Below are positions 10,815 to 20,442 of a stretch of 20,817 nt of DNA, piece after piece. Origin of the DNA: Irineochytrium annulatum (taxonomy: Eukaryota > Chytridiomycota > Chytridiomycetes > Chytridiales > Chytridiaceae); contig JADGJL010000452.1 of the NCBI GenBank assembly GCA_027600665.1, positions 1 through 20,817 of the forward strand, in the 5' to 3' direction. The notes beneath the pieces were generated by a model, which had not been told where the DNA came from, searched no databases, and saw nothing but the letters and a program-made list of their open reading frames with translations. A program made the translations under genes and the position numbers. Position 1 is the stretch's first letter; the number at the start of each line of letters is the position of its first letter.

Positions 10815-11173
10815 CGACCTTGCCAGAAAAAATGTTAAGTCCGCTGCGAGTTAAGTATTAAAACTAACGGCGAAGAACTATACTACAGAGGAGATTTAAC
10901 TACCGGAGCACGGAGAGCAGTTGAGAATAATACCTCAAGGATATAGATATAGATATGTGGGGGTACAAAAGAGGCATACACGGGAGAAGGAGCGCAGGGA
11001 AACTGGAAATAAGTAAAACAACAAGCAAAACAGAGATAGAGAGAGGGTTCCTTGTGAGAAAACCTACTACACTAGGGGAATAATTTATGATGCCGACGTT
11101 CATCTATCTAAAGTGCAAAAAGAGGTGTACAAAACAACTATGGCACGCAAAAAGCGAGTGGGCTCACAGCCTA
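10815..11173. other. Intergenic region upstream of the insulysin gene
   Basis: This 359-bp gap should hold the CEP44-gene 3' UTR and the insulysin promoter. A short GATATA-type tandem repeat lies at about 10940-10956, and the neighbourhood is purine-rich. No obvious TATA box, RNA gene or coding frame is seen. Confidence 0.45.
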
Positions 11174-12685
11174 CTAGTGCTGCGCCTGCACAGCCGGTTG
11201 CGGCCCGCTCAAAGAAGAGTAATTCCCCAACTGTCCCATCCGCTCCTTCACGAGCTCCCTCGTCTTGGCCATTTTCTCCTCAAGAAGCCTTAAGTACTGC
11301 GTCGGCGAACTCGGCCGCGGATCCGCTGCGACGTTCTTCGACGGCGGTGCTGCTGGTGCAGACGTCGGGCGTGAGAAGCGGCTCTGCGCCGCATCAAACG
11401 GCTGCGAGTCCTGCGCAAGCCGAGATGACTGAGGCTGCGGCTGCTGTTGCTGCGGATGCTGATGCTGGTGTTGGTGATGGCGCTGCGGCGTCGCCGGACG
11501 ATTAAGTTGTTGATGTTGCTGCCCACCCCTCGATTGCTCCATGTCTTGGGTAGGGAGCTGCAAATCTTCTGCTGTCCATGACGAAGGCGGCGCTTGCGAA
11601 GTCGTCGTGCGGTCGTTAGTGTTATCAGAGCTATTTTGCCAGTCCCGCAGGCCAGAGAAACCCTTTGGGCTACCCTTCTAAAGAAAGTGTTAGCATGCTA
11701 CATCAAAACATACAAATGACAACAAACCTCGTTCGCTTCAAACGAGCCGGATGCAAAGTGCGGCGCTTCTACGGTAATGTGAAATAAATTTAGTCCTATA
11801 AAGCAGCAAGCAGAACTCACGATCGGCCGGCGCGTGCACCCCAAGTGCAGATTGCACAATAACCTCCAATTCCTTAAACCGCTGAATCAAATATCCAAGA
11901 TCCTGCACAGCGACGGATACTTAGATCTCAGATCTCAAACCGACAATTTTACAACCATTAAAACAATGAAATCTACTCACATGTTTAACCGACTCTTGAC
12001 TCTCCAGCAAAGCCCTAATCGTGTCCCCTAATCTTACTAGCTCCTCTTTCAACTCCAAAGCGCCTTCCGCATTCAAAGCCCAGTCCTCCCCTCTCCTGCC
12101 CGCCGCGCCTCCTCCGTCCCCCGTGCAGCTCAAACCTCGAAACGCCCCGCCCAGCACGCTCCCCGCCCCGGCGGTCCTCAGCCCCTCGGGCTCCGGCGCC
12201 CCTGCGATGGCTTGCCGAGCCCGCTCAAGTCTTGACTCATACAACGCATTATTATGCAGCAGCCCGGACGCCGCTGCCGTCCCGTCATCGACCGGTGCTC
12301 CTCCAGGTGCATTGCCGGCGGCAGCGGCGGCCGGCGCGACCGCGAGAGGTCCGCGCCCGCCGATGACAGAACCGGTGTCCGCGCCATCGCTTTCATGGTC
12401 CGCCTGCTTGCTAACATCGTCGCCCTCCTCCGCTGCATCTTCGCCCAAACGGCCGATCCCGCCTCCGGCTTCGTGCTCATCATCTCCCGCGACGCTGCTC
12501 ATCGTGATCCGCCTGGGCAGCGAAGCCGGCTTCGGCGGCGATCTTGAAGGCTCATGCAGGAAGCTGACGTCCACACCACCGCCGGCGCCGTCGAACCCGC
12601 CTCTCGTGTCGAAAAGAAACCGCGCTGGCTGCGTCGTCGCATGTGGGGTCGCGGTGAGGGCGCGATGCTGCTGTGACTGTTGCTG

Positions 12686-12716
<31 letters not shown>

Positions 12717-14326
12717 GGCGGAGGAGCCCCGACCCCTCGCCTCCCACCATCCGCGGCCTCGTCCCTCGCGTCCAGGTAAATGGATTCTAGCACCGTATCA
12801 ACCGTCCTCGGGAACCTAGTCACCCCGCCGCCTTCCCCGCCGCCTCCGCCGCCACGATTTCCCGCCATCACTTGCTGTTGAAGCAGGGCGGTCGTAATCC
12901 TCTGCCCGCCACCGGACCCGACGACTTCCGCCGCCTTGATCTCCCGCACGCTCCTGTACGTCCCCGTTGAACTCGCAACCTGATGGCTCCACGCCGTCGT
13001 GGCCTGGAACCTTGACGGCGGGTGATTGATGACGGAATCGAGGTCGATCAGTGTTGAAGCCGCCGCTGGGGCCTGGGACGTCGACACCGCGGGAGGCCCA
13101 GCGTGTTCGGCGTAGAGGTTCGGCTCGTGGTGATGCGATGGCTTCTCGGAAGAGCGCGGGTTATGCTGGCCCGCGTGGCGGTGGTGATGCCGATGTCGCC
13201 CCTGCCCAGCCGGAGCGGCCTGCGCCGAGTAGTAGTTCAGGCTTCGAGCCTGCGCGTTGCTGGTAGCATGATTCGTAAACCCTGCAGGCGCTTCCCGGCC
13301 GCCGGATCGATAGGGAGACACTTGCTCAGATGTGAGGGTCCTGAACGCGCCTGTGGTCGAAACGTAGCCCGCCATCCCGCCAGGGACATTAGCTGAACCA
13401 GTGGCGTGTCCAGGCAGCTGCGCGCGCGCGGGTGAGGAGGAGGAGTAGTGGTCTATCTGGATCGGGGGTCCGCCGCTACCGGAGGGCACAATAGTGCCGC
13501 CGGTGGAAGTGTGCTGCCTCGGCTGACGGGGTGGAGCAGCGCCTCCGCTGTTGCTGAAGTAAGGCGGTAGAGGAGACTGTCGGCTATCGCGTTCCATGCT
13601 CCGATTAGCGCCGCCGCTACCGTTAGAGGAGCGCTCGCTGCGGCCATAGAGATCCGGCGCGTGCGGATTGTGTGAGTAGAGGTTGGGCGAGGCGGAGGAG
13701 CCGCGCTTTGAGGATCCGCCACGCGCTCCTGAATACTCAGGCGGCGGCGGCCGATAGTGGTGCTGGTGGTTATGATGTTGATGCGCGTTGTGCAAGTGAT
13801 GATTTTGATGCTGGTGGATGTTAGAGGAAACGCCAACCGCGTTATTCGCGCTGGCGTTGGTGTTTGCGGTCCTTACACCAGGCATGGGAACGCCCTGGTT
13901 TGAACACAGGGTTTTGCACAGCCTGACGAGATCGCCGATGAAGATGAGCTTCCGCTCAGCGAACCCATTTGAGAAGAACTGCTCCTTCGAGAGCGCCGGC
14001 TTGTACGAGAACTCATCCCTGAGCAAGCGGTAGACGGACTCGATGAAGCGTGTGTCGCGTTTTCCGTACAGATCGTACCCCTTCTCGACGATGTACGTCG
14101 CGAGCGCGGGCGAGCATTCCAGCAGGATGAAGTGAATCAGGGGAAGGAACGAGGCGGGCTCTCCCCTTTGCAGGCTGCGAATGCGACGTGTGGAGGTCAG
14201 ATCCGCACGCCGGAAATTATCGGGAACTCACCCGCCCATGTCGAACAGGCCCGGGTACTGCAGGCCCCGTAGCGCGGCCTCAACCTTCCTAACATTGTTC
14301 TGCAGATCGCCTGTGGTGGCCACCAT
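11174..14326 (-). CDS. CEP44-domain centriolar protein with long low-complexity insert
   Basis: The exons are 14232-14326, 11981-14174, 11821-11902, 11728-11768 and 11174-11677 (introns of 57, 78, 52 and 50 nt), giving 971 aa. Residues 1 to about 125 match the CEP44 domain as I know it: a GDLQNNVRKVEAALRGLQYP start, RGEPASFLPLIHF, DTRFIESVYRLLRDEFSYKP and the KEQFFSNGFAERK end. CEP44 localises to centrioles and helps build or convert them. The middle (about 130-735) is low complexity: His-rich, Ser/Gly-rich, Ala/Gly-rich, and a poly-Gln run of 13. A predicted coiled coil (about 737-785, ELKEELVRLGDTIRALLESQ and on) crosses the exon 2/3 junction. The C-terminus is Gln/His/Pro-rich and contains a short helical patch, YLRLLEEKMAKTRELVKER. 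Human CEP44 is about 390 aa, so this one is greatly enlarged. Exon 2 is very GC-rich, so antisense frames stay open. Confidence 0.87.
12668..12715. repeat. CAG/CAA trinucleotide repeat encoding poly-Gln
   Basis: On the coding minus strand this is 13 consecutive Gln codons (12677-12715), mixed CAG and CAA with a run of six CAG, then a Ser codon and two further Gln codons. It sits inside the disordered middle of the CEP44-domain protein. The CAA interruptions should slow slippage, but length polymorphism between strains is likely. Confidence 0.9.
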
Positions 14327-14629
14327 GAGAGCGGAGGGGGCGCCGAGGGAGCGATGGCGCTCAGGGACCTAGCTGCTTGAGATTGGTGGAGGCCCGAAAT
14401 CGGACTTGGTGGACCGAAACCAGCATCTCTTCGCCGTTCGGAAGGTGGGACTTCTGCCGGTATCGAGGCCGCGCCCCGTGACTTCAGTGCTGGCGCGGGG
14501 CGGTACTCCGTATTAGGACTCCGACTCCGGCATCCAAGCATAGAGTTACCGAGATTAACAACGACAGGTGGAAGCACGTCAACACGGTAACGTTTGGATG
14601 CAATATGTATTATTATTCAACGCCGTATC
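14327..14629. other. Short intergenic region
   Basis: This 303-bp gap between the J-protein stop codon and the CEP44 start codon serves as 3' UTR of the first and promoter of the second. The minus strand near 14605-14620 reads AATAATAATA, a possible non-canonical polyadenylation region for the J-protein gene. I see no RNA gene or coding frame of quality. Confidence 0.4.
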
Positions 14630-15622
14630 CTATCCCAGCACACCGTTCTTCTCGCTATCCTTCTTCCGTTTCTTTTTCTTCTCGTCCTTCTTCACAAAAT
14701 TCCGCCAGCTGCCAACCCGCCCGTCTCGTGTCTAGTGTCGACCAAGGAATTCAACAATGTCAGTATATGCGCATAAAGAGTAAAACAAACATACCTCCTC
14801 CCAAGCCTTGTTATATTCCTGCATCCGCCTCCGCTCCTCCGCCGCTTGCGTGACCTCCTGCGCCTTCCTCTCGACCTCGTTTTTTATTCGAAGTGACTCC
14901 CTCCCGGACTGATCCGAGAGAAGCTGTCGGGTCTGGATCTTTATAGCTGCAGCGAGCTCCGCGGCCGCGGCCGGATCACGTTCGAATGTCGGCACCACGG
15001 GCGCGGGCAACCCGGGCTTAGAGATGAGCCCACGCTTGCGGAAAACGATCTGCCGGGATTCGTTGATGAGCGCCATAAACCTTTTTTAAAAAAAAAGGAC
15101 AAGTCAGCCCTAGCACTCTGCACAAATACTCAAACAGGACATACCAAGCCTTCTTCCCCTCATCCATCAGCTCCTGTTCGGCCTTCTTCAGCAACTCAAA
15201 CGCCTCGGGCGCCTTCACATGCTTACACTTATCCGGGTGGAGGAGCAAGCTCTTCTTCCTGTAGCTCATCTTCACGTCCTTCGGATCCAGCTTGCATTCC
15301 GTCCACGTCGACCCGGGCAAATCCAGTATCTCGATCGGGTTGGCGCCTTTGGTTCCTAACGCCAGAATGCGGTCCACCTCAAGATCTTGATTGAACGTCG
15401 TTGCCTAGTAAGTTGGGAAATGGGGAGAGATATCATAGGGAGGGGAGAGAGAGAGGAAATCTGGCTTATTTGGGCATGGTAAGGTGAAAAGGAAAGAGAG
15501 CGACCACGCAACCCCCAAGAGCAGCGGATCTACCAAGTTCGCTTGCAACATACCTCAACCCTCAGGTATGTGTCGACGTCAAATCCCTCGCCATCGCCGT
15601 CGCCGAGCTTGCGTTTGGACAT
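14630..15622 (-). CDS. DNAJC8/Spf31-type J-domain protein
   Basis: The exons are 15554-15622, 15145-15404, 14795-15080 and 14630-14731, giving 238 aa (human DNAJC8 is 253). Introns are 149, 64 and 63 nt, and phases agree throughout. The J domain covers about residues 46-110: NPIEILDLP, then YRKKSLLLHPDKCKH with the HPD triad at His79-Asp81, then FELLKKAEQELMDEGKKA. A long charged helix follows (NEVERKAQEVTQAAEERRRM). The C-terminus has the DNAJC8 hallmark, here TRDGRVGSWRNF, and a Lys-rich tail. Family members associate with the spliceosome and stimulate an Hsp70 in the nucleus; that role here is inferred from family. The ATG at 15622 is the first in frame and gives MSKRKLGDGDG. The gene is divergent from the secreted-protein gene at 16128. 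Confidence 0.93.
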
Positions 15623-16127
15623 TGTGGCCGGGGATCTAGCCAAGGATGTTGATGGATATCGTTGGAAGATGCAAGCGCAATTTTCACACTTTGACGACAC
15701 GACTACGCATACATCGGGACGAAGAATGACGAAAGTAAACTCTACCATAATTTTCTGATTTATTTTGGTGAGGCATACTGGATAATCTCCACCTGCGGAT
15801 TTTTTCAAGGTGTAAACATAGCAAGAAGATGAGATGGTATAACAACTTATTTACGGAGTACAGATTAAGTAAGCAAGTATTTCTAGCGAGTACTTCATGT
15901 TATTAAACAATATTTCACCATTTTGAATATTTTAGGGAGTTTCACCCGTGTGCCACCCTTCTAAGCCACTACGCCGAGCGCCACGGATGGCTCCAGGGCC
16001 TCCCTAACCCCAATGATCCGATGCGGCGCAGGCCGTATGCGTGGCGATAGCCGCTACGGTACATGGCCCCGTATAAAGCGCGTTTGGTTCCCTTCCACCG
16101 GCCATCGTCACATCCCACCTTCTCGAC
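15623..16127. other. Divergent promoter region
   Basis: This 505-bp region drives the J-protein gene leftward and the secreted-protein gene rightward. It is AT-rich at about 15790-15945 and GC-rich afterwards. A TATA box lies near the right end (16072-16077). No coding frame or RNA gene is convincing. Confidence 0.5.
16072..16077 (+). promoter_or_regulatory. TATA box of the secreted Cys-rich protein gene
   Basis: TATAAA in the context CCCCGTATAAAGCGCG lies 51 bp before the ATG at 16128, surrounded by GC-rich DNA. With initiation about 25-30 bp downstream, the 5' leader would be only about 20 nt. The position and perfect consensus support a real element, but transcription start data are lacking. 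Confidence 0.6.
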
Positions 16128-17208
16128 ATGCTGTCAGCGGTCGCCATCACCTCCATCTTGATCGCCTCCGCGAATGCCGCGGCTCTCCCGCAGACCGGCT
16201 GCACCGGTGGAACGTATCAGTGCGGCCCTCTGAACGCGGACGGACAGGGCACCATCAACGTGTGCCAGGGCGGTAGCTTCGTCAAGCTGGACGACTGCAA
16301 CGATGCTGGTGAGTGCATGCATAAAACGCGCCGTTGAGATCGCATGCGGGCCCTATACCTAACCCTACTCCCTCTGGAAAAACAGCCAACAACGCGTGCA
16401 CCTACATCAGCGGCTCGCCGTTCTGCGTTGCCGGCCCCGGCTCCTCGGGTATGGTTGGCGCGTTCCCGGCCATGGGAGCCACTCCGCCCGCGATGCCGGC
16501 GGCGGCGGCACCGCCTGCCAACACCGTCGCGCCCCCTCTCGCCGCAGTTCCCGCTCCGCTGCCAATAGTCCCCGCTGGCCAGGCCGCCGCACCGGCCGCC
16601 GTACCATCCGTCGCACCAGCTGCCGCGCCAGCCGCGTCAGCTGCCGCACCTGCAGCACCCGCCGCTGCTGGTGGTGCCGCCATGGTTGTAGGCACCGTCA
16701 CGTCTGGCTACATGGGAACCGGTTTTTGTAGCTCTGCGAGCACCTTCTCCACACAAGTGAGTTACCCTCAATGACGTTTTTGCTTTTCTCTCTGTGCCGG
16801 TCAATATTAACCATCTCCTTGTAGCTTTCATTCAGTACGCAAGTAACCTCCATGAACATCGCCAACTCAGCATGCCCCGCCGGCGCGAACCACATCCCAA
16901 TGGGCGAATGCGGTCTGCCGACCATCACGGTCGCGGTCACGCTGAACGGCACGCCGGTGAGCGTCGTAAAGTACGGCGGAGGCAACCAAGATGCTGCGGG
17001 GAACACCTTCAGTTTCACGTTGGCGGACGACAATCCTTACTACGGCGGGCAGCTGGACCTCGCGCTGCCGTGTGCGGGCGGCACGCCGGGGATGGTCGGG
17101 CAGGGTATAGCGTTCGCGTACTCTGTGGCGAACCCAGGCGTGCAAGTTCAATTGACGGATGGCACGATGATTGGAGCTCAGTTCGTGGTTAGCCAGAGTT
17201 CAACTTGA
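16128..17208 (+). CDS. Secreted Cys-rich protein with Pro/Ala linker
   Basis: The exons are 16128-16308, 16386-16756 and 16825-17208, giving 311 aa; introns are 77 and 68 nt. Residues 1 to about 18 form a signal peptide (MLSAVAITSILIASANAAA). An N-terminal module (about 24-75) has six cysteines with spacing 6, 13, 10, 7 and 8, beginning CTGGTYQCG and ending SPFCV. This recalls small carbohydrate-binding-like modules of fungal secreted proteins (CBM19-like), but I cannot assign it firmly. A roughly 80-residue Ala/Pro linker follows. The C-terminal domain (about 168-311) has four cysteines and beta-strand-like stretches (PTITVAVTLNGTPVSVV, NTFSFTLADD, GIAFAYSV); I do not recognise it. The acceptor at 16824 is the only nearby one that keeps the exon 3 frame. 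It is likely extracellular or wall-bound. It converges with the S41 peptidase gene. Confidence 0.82.
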
Positions 17209-17748
17209 GATATCATCACGAACCTGTTTTGGACATTGAACATTCATCGTTTTCTCCTGTTTATTTGTTGTTTCCCTCCTTTCTACTCTTCCGTTGCATA
17301 TCTTGTATAATAGGCACAGTCTTGGTATAGCTATGTAGCGTGCGCTATCGCTTCATTGCGTTGATGATCTTATTCACTGCGGTCGTGCGCTTGACGTGAC
17401 ATAATAAAAATTGATATATAACTTAATGCATCAGATGCCGACAACACCTTCACTTCACTTTTAATCTTCTTTAAGTCAAAAAATAAACTGCTCAATGGTT
17501 CATTCAAGTTACCATATCGGGACTTTGGGCGATGCCCAGCTTGAGCTGGGTGTCTTTCAAAATAGTCTGAGAGTCACTTCTTCCCATCTCCTTAATCACG
17601 TCGGTTTTATTCGCAGTCATATGCATTTACCATGTCCAAATATTTTCAGTACGAAAGAAAAGGAATGACAAGGCAACTTTGAAAAGCAACTGGAAGGTGA
17701 CTGTCCAGGTATAACTCCATAGTGACAACGAAAACAACGCTTCCGCTC
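17209..17748. other. Convergent 3' intergenic region
   Basis: This 540-bp stretch lies between two convergent secreted-protein genes. Plus-strand AATAAA words occur at 17403-17408 and 17482-17487. A minus-strand AATAAA lies at 17606-17611, about 140 nt beyond the peptidase stop, and is a plausible polyadenylation signal for that gene. A 40-codon minus-strand open frame (17504-17626) and a short inverted repeat (17535-17550) are treated separately. Confidence 0.5.
17504..17626 (-). other. Small open frame with coding character, 40 codons
   Basis: A minus-strand frame starts ATG CAT ATG at 17626, directly after an in-frame TAA, and ends in TGA at 17504-17506. The peptide is balanced and soluble-looking (for example VIKEMGRSDSQTILKDTQLK), unlike the Ser/Arg-rich shadows elsewhere. 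It could be a micro-ORF in the peptidase 3' UTR, a relic exon, or chance. No family is recognised. Confidence 0.25.
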
Positions 17749-20139
17749 TCACCACCCCATCTGCCCCATCACCCCCCGATAGATCGAGAACGAGTCCAAC
17801 GGGTCCTCGACCATAATGTACCCATCGCTGACATCATACACGAACTCGCTCGGAGCGTCCGGCAGCTCGCTGAGCGGCGAGTACGCGGCCCACACGGGCA
17901 GCCCCATGTCGGCGGGCAGCTTCAAAGGCTCCCAGGCGTCGAGGACCGGATACGCGCCCTTGGAGTGGTTGGCGATGATGCCCTGGACCGTGGTGAGGAC
18001 GCCCGCATAGTTCGAGATCGCGCCGCCCTGGAACGAGTCCGGTTGGAAGGCTTGTAGGGAGGAGCCGCCGTAGGTGAAGGAGGGGACCACGTTCGTCGTG
18101 TTCTGGTGGCGGAGGATCCTGTTTGGGAGTGATAAGGATTCATGTTGTGGAAGGAGAAGGCAGGGACAAAGCATACCTCGTAAACGTCGCGCAAGTGGAC
18201 CCGCATCGCCCATCGCTGACCATCGCGAGGCCCTGCCAGGGACCGTCGGCCTTCGTCGCGTTTAGGATCAGGTCAAAGTCCATCCCCTCGGATTTCAGGC
18301 AGCTCTGCGAGAATCTGGCGGACCGGCCCTTGGACCCGCCTTTCTCGAGGTCCGAGTCCGTGATGTTGCCGCCCGTGAGGGAGGTCTTTGACGACGCGGT
18401 GAAGATTGACGCGGCGTCAGGAGTGCCGTCGAGGATGGCGTGGGAGGTCTCGGACAGGCGGAAGTCGTACTCCGGGAAGACCAGGTCGACGGTTTGAAGG
18501 AGATACTGGATAAAAATCGAATGTTGATGTTAGAGGGCGGTTTTCATTGCTCGGAATGACTTATGAGGAAACACTTACGATGGCGAGCGCGTAACCCGCA
18601 CAGATGACACCGCCGCCGTTGCCCGACACATCGATAATCAAATTTTTAAGACCCTGCTTCTTCAGGTCAGACAGACCTTGGATGATGGAGCCGGTCCAAG
18701 CGACGGGGTCGACATTGTCGTTCGGGGGCTGAACGCTCGAGAATATCTTTAAGAGTGAAACATGTGACGTTAACCCACAGAGGCGATGGAAGTTCAAGCA
18801 TTCAACAACAACATACCCAGACGCCAGTGTCCCCGTTGATATTATAGAAGGCCCCCGAGGAGTATGTCGAGACCGGATGCCTCACATCAGGCGACGCGGC
18901 GCCGGCCCTGCTCTTGGCATAGAACTTCTTCTTCCTCGTCAAGCGCTCGGACACCTTAAGGCCCAGCGAATGCTTGCCAGCAAACTTATCCGTGATCTCC
19001 GGCACTGTGCCGTTGCCCTCGGGGGCCGCTGCCGGCTTCGGGACGCAGAACGCGCTATAGTACGCGTCCTTTCCCTGCTGCATGATGCTCACAGTATCCG
19101 CGCCGATCACGGACACCCAGGGCACGACGAGCTCGTCCCTAGCGGTGCCGTTGGGGCTGATCAGGGAGTAAACCATGAGCGCTGCGCCGTGGGTAGTGTC
19201 GGTGCGGAGCTGGAGTGGCGCGCGGAAGTAGAGGTGGCCGTTCGTCACGGCCCACGTCGGGCTGGACGCGTTCGCTGTGCCGAGGTCGGCGATCTGGTAG
19301 CCCGCGACGACCGAGTTGAAACGAGACTCGGGCGTCTTGGAGTTTCCGGCGTAGTCGCCGAGTTCCTGGATGAAATCGAGGACGGGGACGCCGTTGATTG
19401 TGTCGATGGTCCAGCCAATGTAGTCCGAAGCGTTGAAGGCGCCGGTGGCGTCAGTGGCCCAGAAACCGTTGAGCTGGTTCCGCTGGGACTCGCACTTGGG
19501 TTGGTTGTCAGCGCAACCGGTGTTGAAGTCGGTCGTGGCGTTGGTGACCAAATCGCGGATAGCGATTGTCTGCGCTCCGGTCGTGACATTGTACAGGGAA
19601 GATATGACCCAGGGCTGATAGGAGGCCGGCTGGGAAAAGCAAGAGGGCGCGTAGCTGGCGTGCGGGTCGTAAAGGGACGCGATCGCGTCGGAGACCTTGG
19701 TGTGGAAGGCCAGCTCGCGGGTGACGGAGTCGTCGGCGGCAATGCCGTCCAGTAGGGCAAGGATATCGACGTTGGAGGGGATTTCTGGCGGAACGGCGGA
19801 CTTGGCGAGCTCAAGAAACGAGTAGACCTAATTGGAAAACGTTTAGTTCCATTAATAAGATTGCAGAACGGAAGCAAAACCACACACCTCGAAGAACCGC
19901 TTAATGTTGGCAATCTGGTCAACACGCTGGGCCTTGGTGATAGGGAACTGGTTGAAGCAAGCCAGCACATTGTCCGTCGCGCCAACTTCCTTCAGCGTCG
20001 TGCAGGGGTCCGGTCCCGATGTGGTCGCGTTCGCATCAACGGCGGCGAAACGGATAGGCCGAGCGTGAATACGTCGCGGTGCCGCAAGCGACACCATGGG
20101 GAGGGCCAGGAACAGGAGAAGGGCCGCGCGGAAGGACAT
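17749..20139 (-). CDS. Secreted S41-family (CPAF-like) serine peptidase
   Basis: The exons are 19888-20139, 18817-19827, 18579-18746, 18177-18505 and 17749-18118 (introns of 60, 70, 73 and 58 nt), giving 709 aa. A signal peptide (MSFRAALLLFLALPMVSLAA) leads into a Cys-containing N-terminal region. SLYDPHASYAPSCF holds a candidate catalytic His (His139). A PDZ-like stretch (IGWTIDTINGVPVLDFIQEL) follows, then the S41 core LKNLIIDVSGNGGGVICAGY. The nucleophile motif VSDGRCGSTCATFTR places the likely catalytic Ser at Ser580. Its last codon is split by intron 4. The layout matches fungal CPAF-type S41 peptidases. Such extracellular peptidases are numerous in chytrids. Several NxS/T sites fit secretion. 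I could not place the third catalytic residue with certainty. Confidence 0.88.
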
Positions 20140-20442
20140 GTTGGGGGGGGGGTAATGACGGCCATGAGGGCAGCTAGCGATAGTTTTATCGCCCTGGCGA
20201 AGTCGTGTCTACCAGCATCGGTCCCGTGCGGCTTCTAGCCGGTGGTTGGAGCTCGATAGCGTACTGGGAAGTGGCGGGTGGTAAGGAGCGGGTGGTTTGG
20301 CCATTCGAACAAGCCTTCCGCATTCCTGTTTCCCGTCCCTCGAGTAACAGTAAACATTTGGCAACAAGAACGGTTGTTACAAAATATAATTTCCTTCTAT
20401 AAATTAAGCCAGCAAGCACCGTCATCACCACCAGCATAACTT
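20140..20442. other. Intergenic region upstream of the peptidase gene
   Basis: This 303-bp gap holds the peptidase promoter and the zinc-finger gene 3' UTR. The minus strand has a run of ten C residues (20143-20152) just before the peptidase ATG, and a TATA-like element at 20184-20189. The stretch at 20340-20410 is AT-rich. No gene is seen in it. Confidence 0.5.
20184..20189 (-). promoter_or_regulatory. TATA-like element of the S41 peptidase gene
   Basis: The minus strand reads GGCGATAAAACTATCG, with ATAAAA 45-50 bp upstream of the ATG at 20139. The distance is the same as for the TATA box of the neighbouring secreted-protein gene. It is not a perfect TATAAA, so the call is tentative. Confidence 0.4.

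Noticed and set aside
10940..10956. GATATA repeat as a mobile-element target duplication
   Set aside because: It is too short and has no flanking element or inverted repeats.
12021..12779. 252-codon plus-strand frame opposite the CEP44 gene
   Set aside because: It is Ala/Pro/Ser/Cys-rich, includes a poly-Cys run made by the antisense CAG repeat, and is explained by high GC on the coding strand.
16402..16701. Ala/Gly-rich minus-strand frame
   Set aside because: It is the complement of the Ala/Pro linker of the secreted protein.
17535..17550. Hairpin as a bacterial-type terminator
   Set aside because: It has no following T-run, and the genome is eukaryotic; it also lies within a possible small coding frame.
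18877..19755. 292-codon plus-strand frame opposite the S41 peptidase
   Set aside because: The minus strand has clear peptidase motifs and splice sites here; the plus frame has no recognisable domain and an antisense-type composition.
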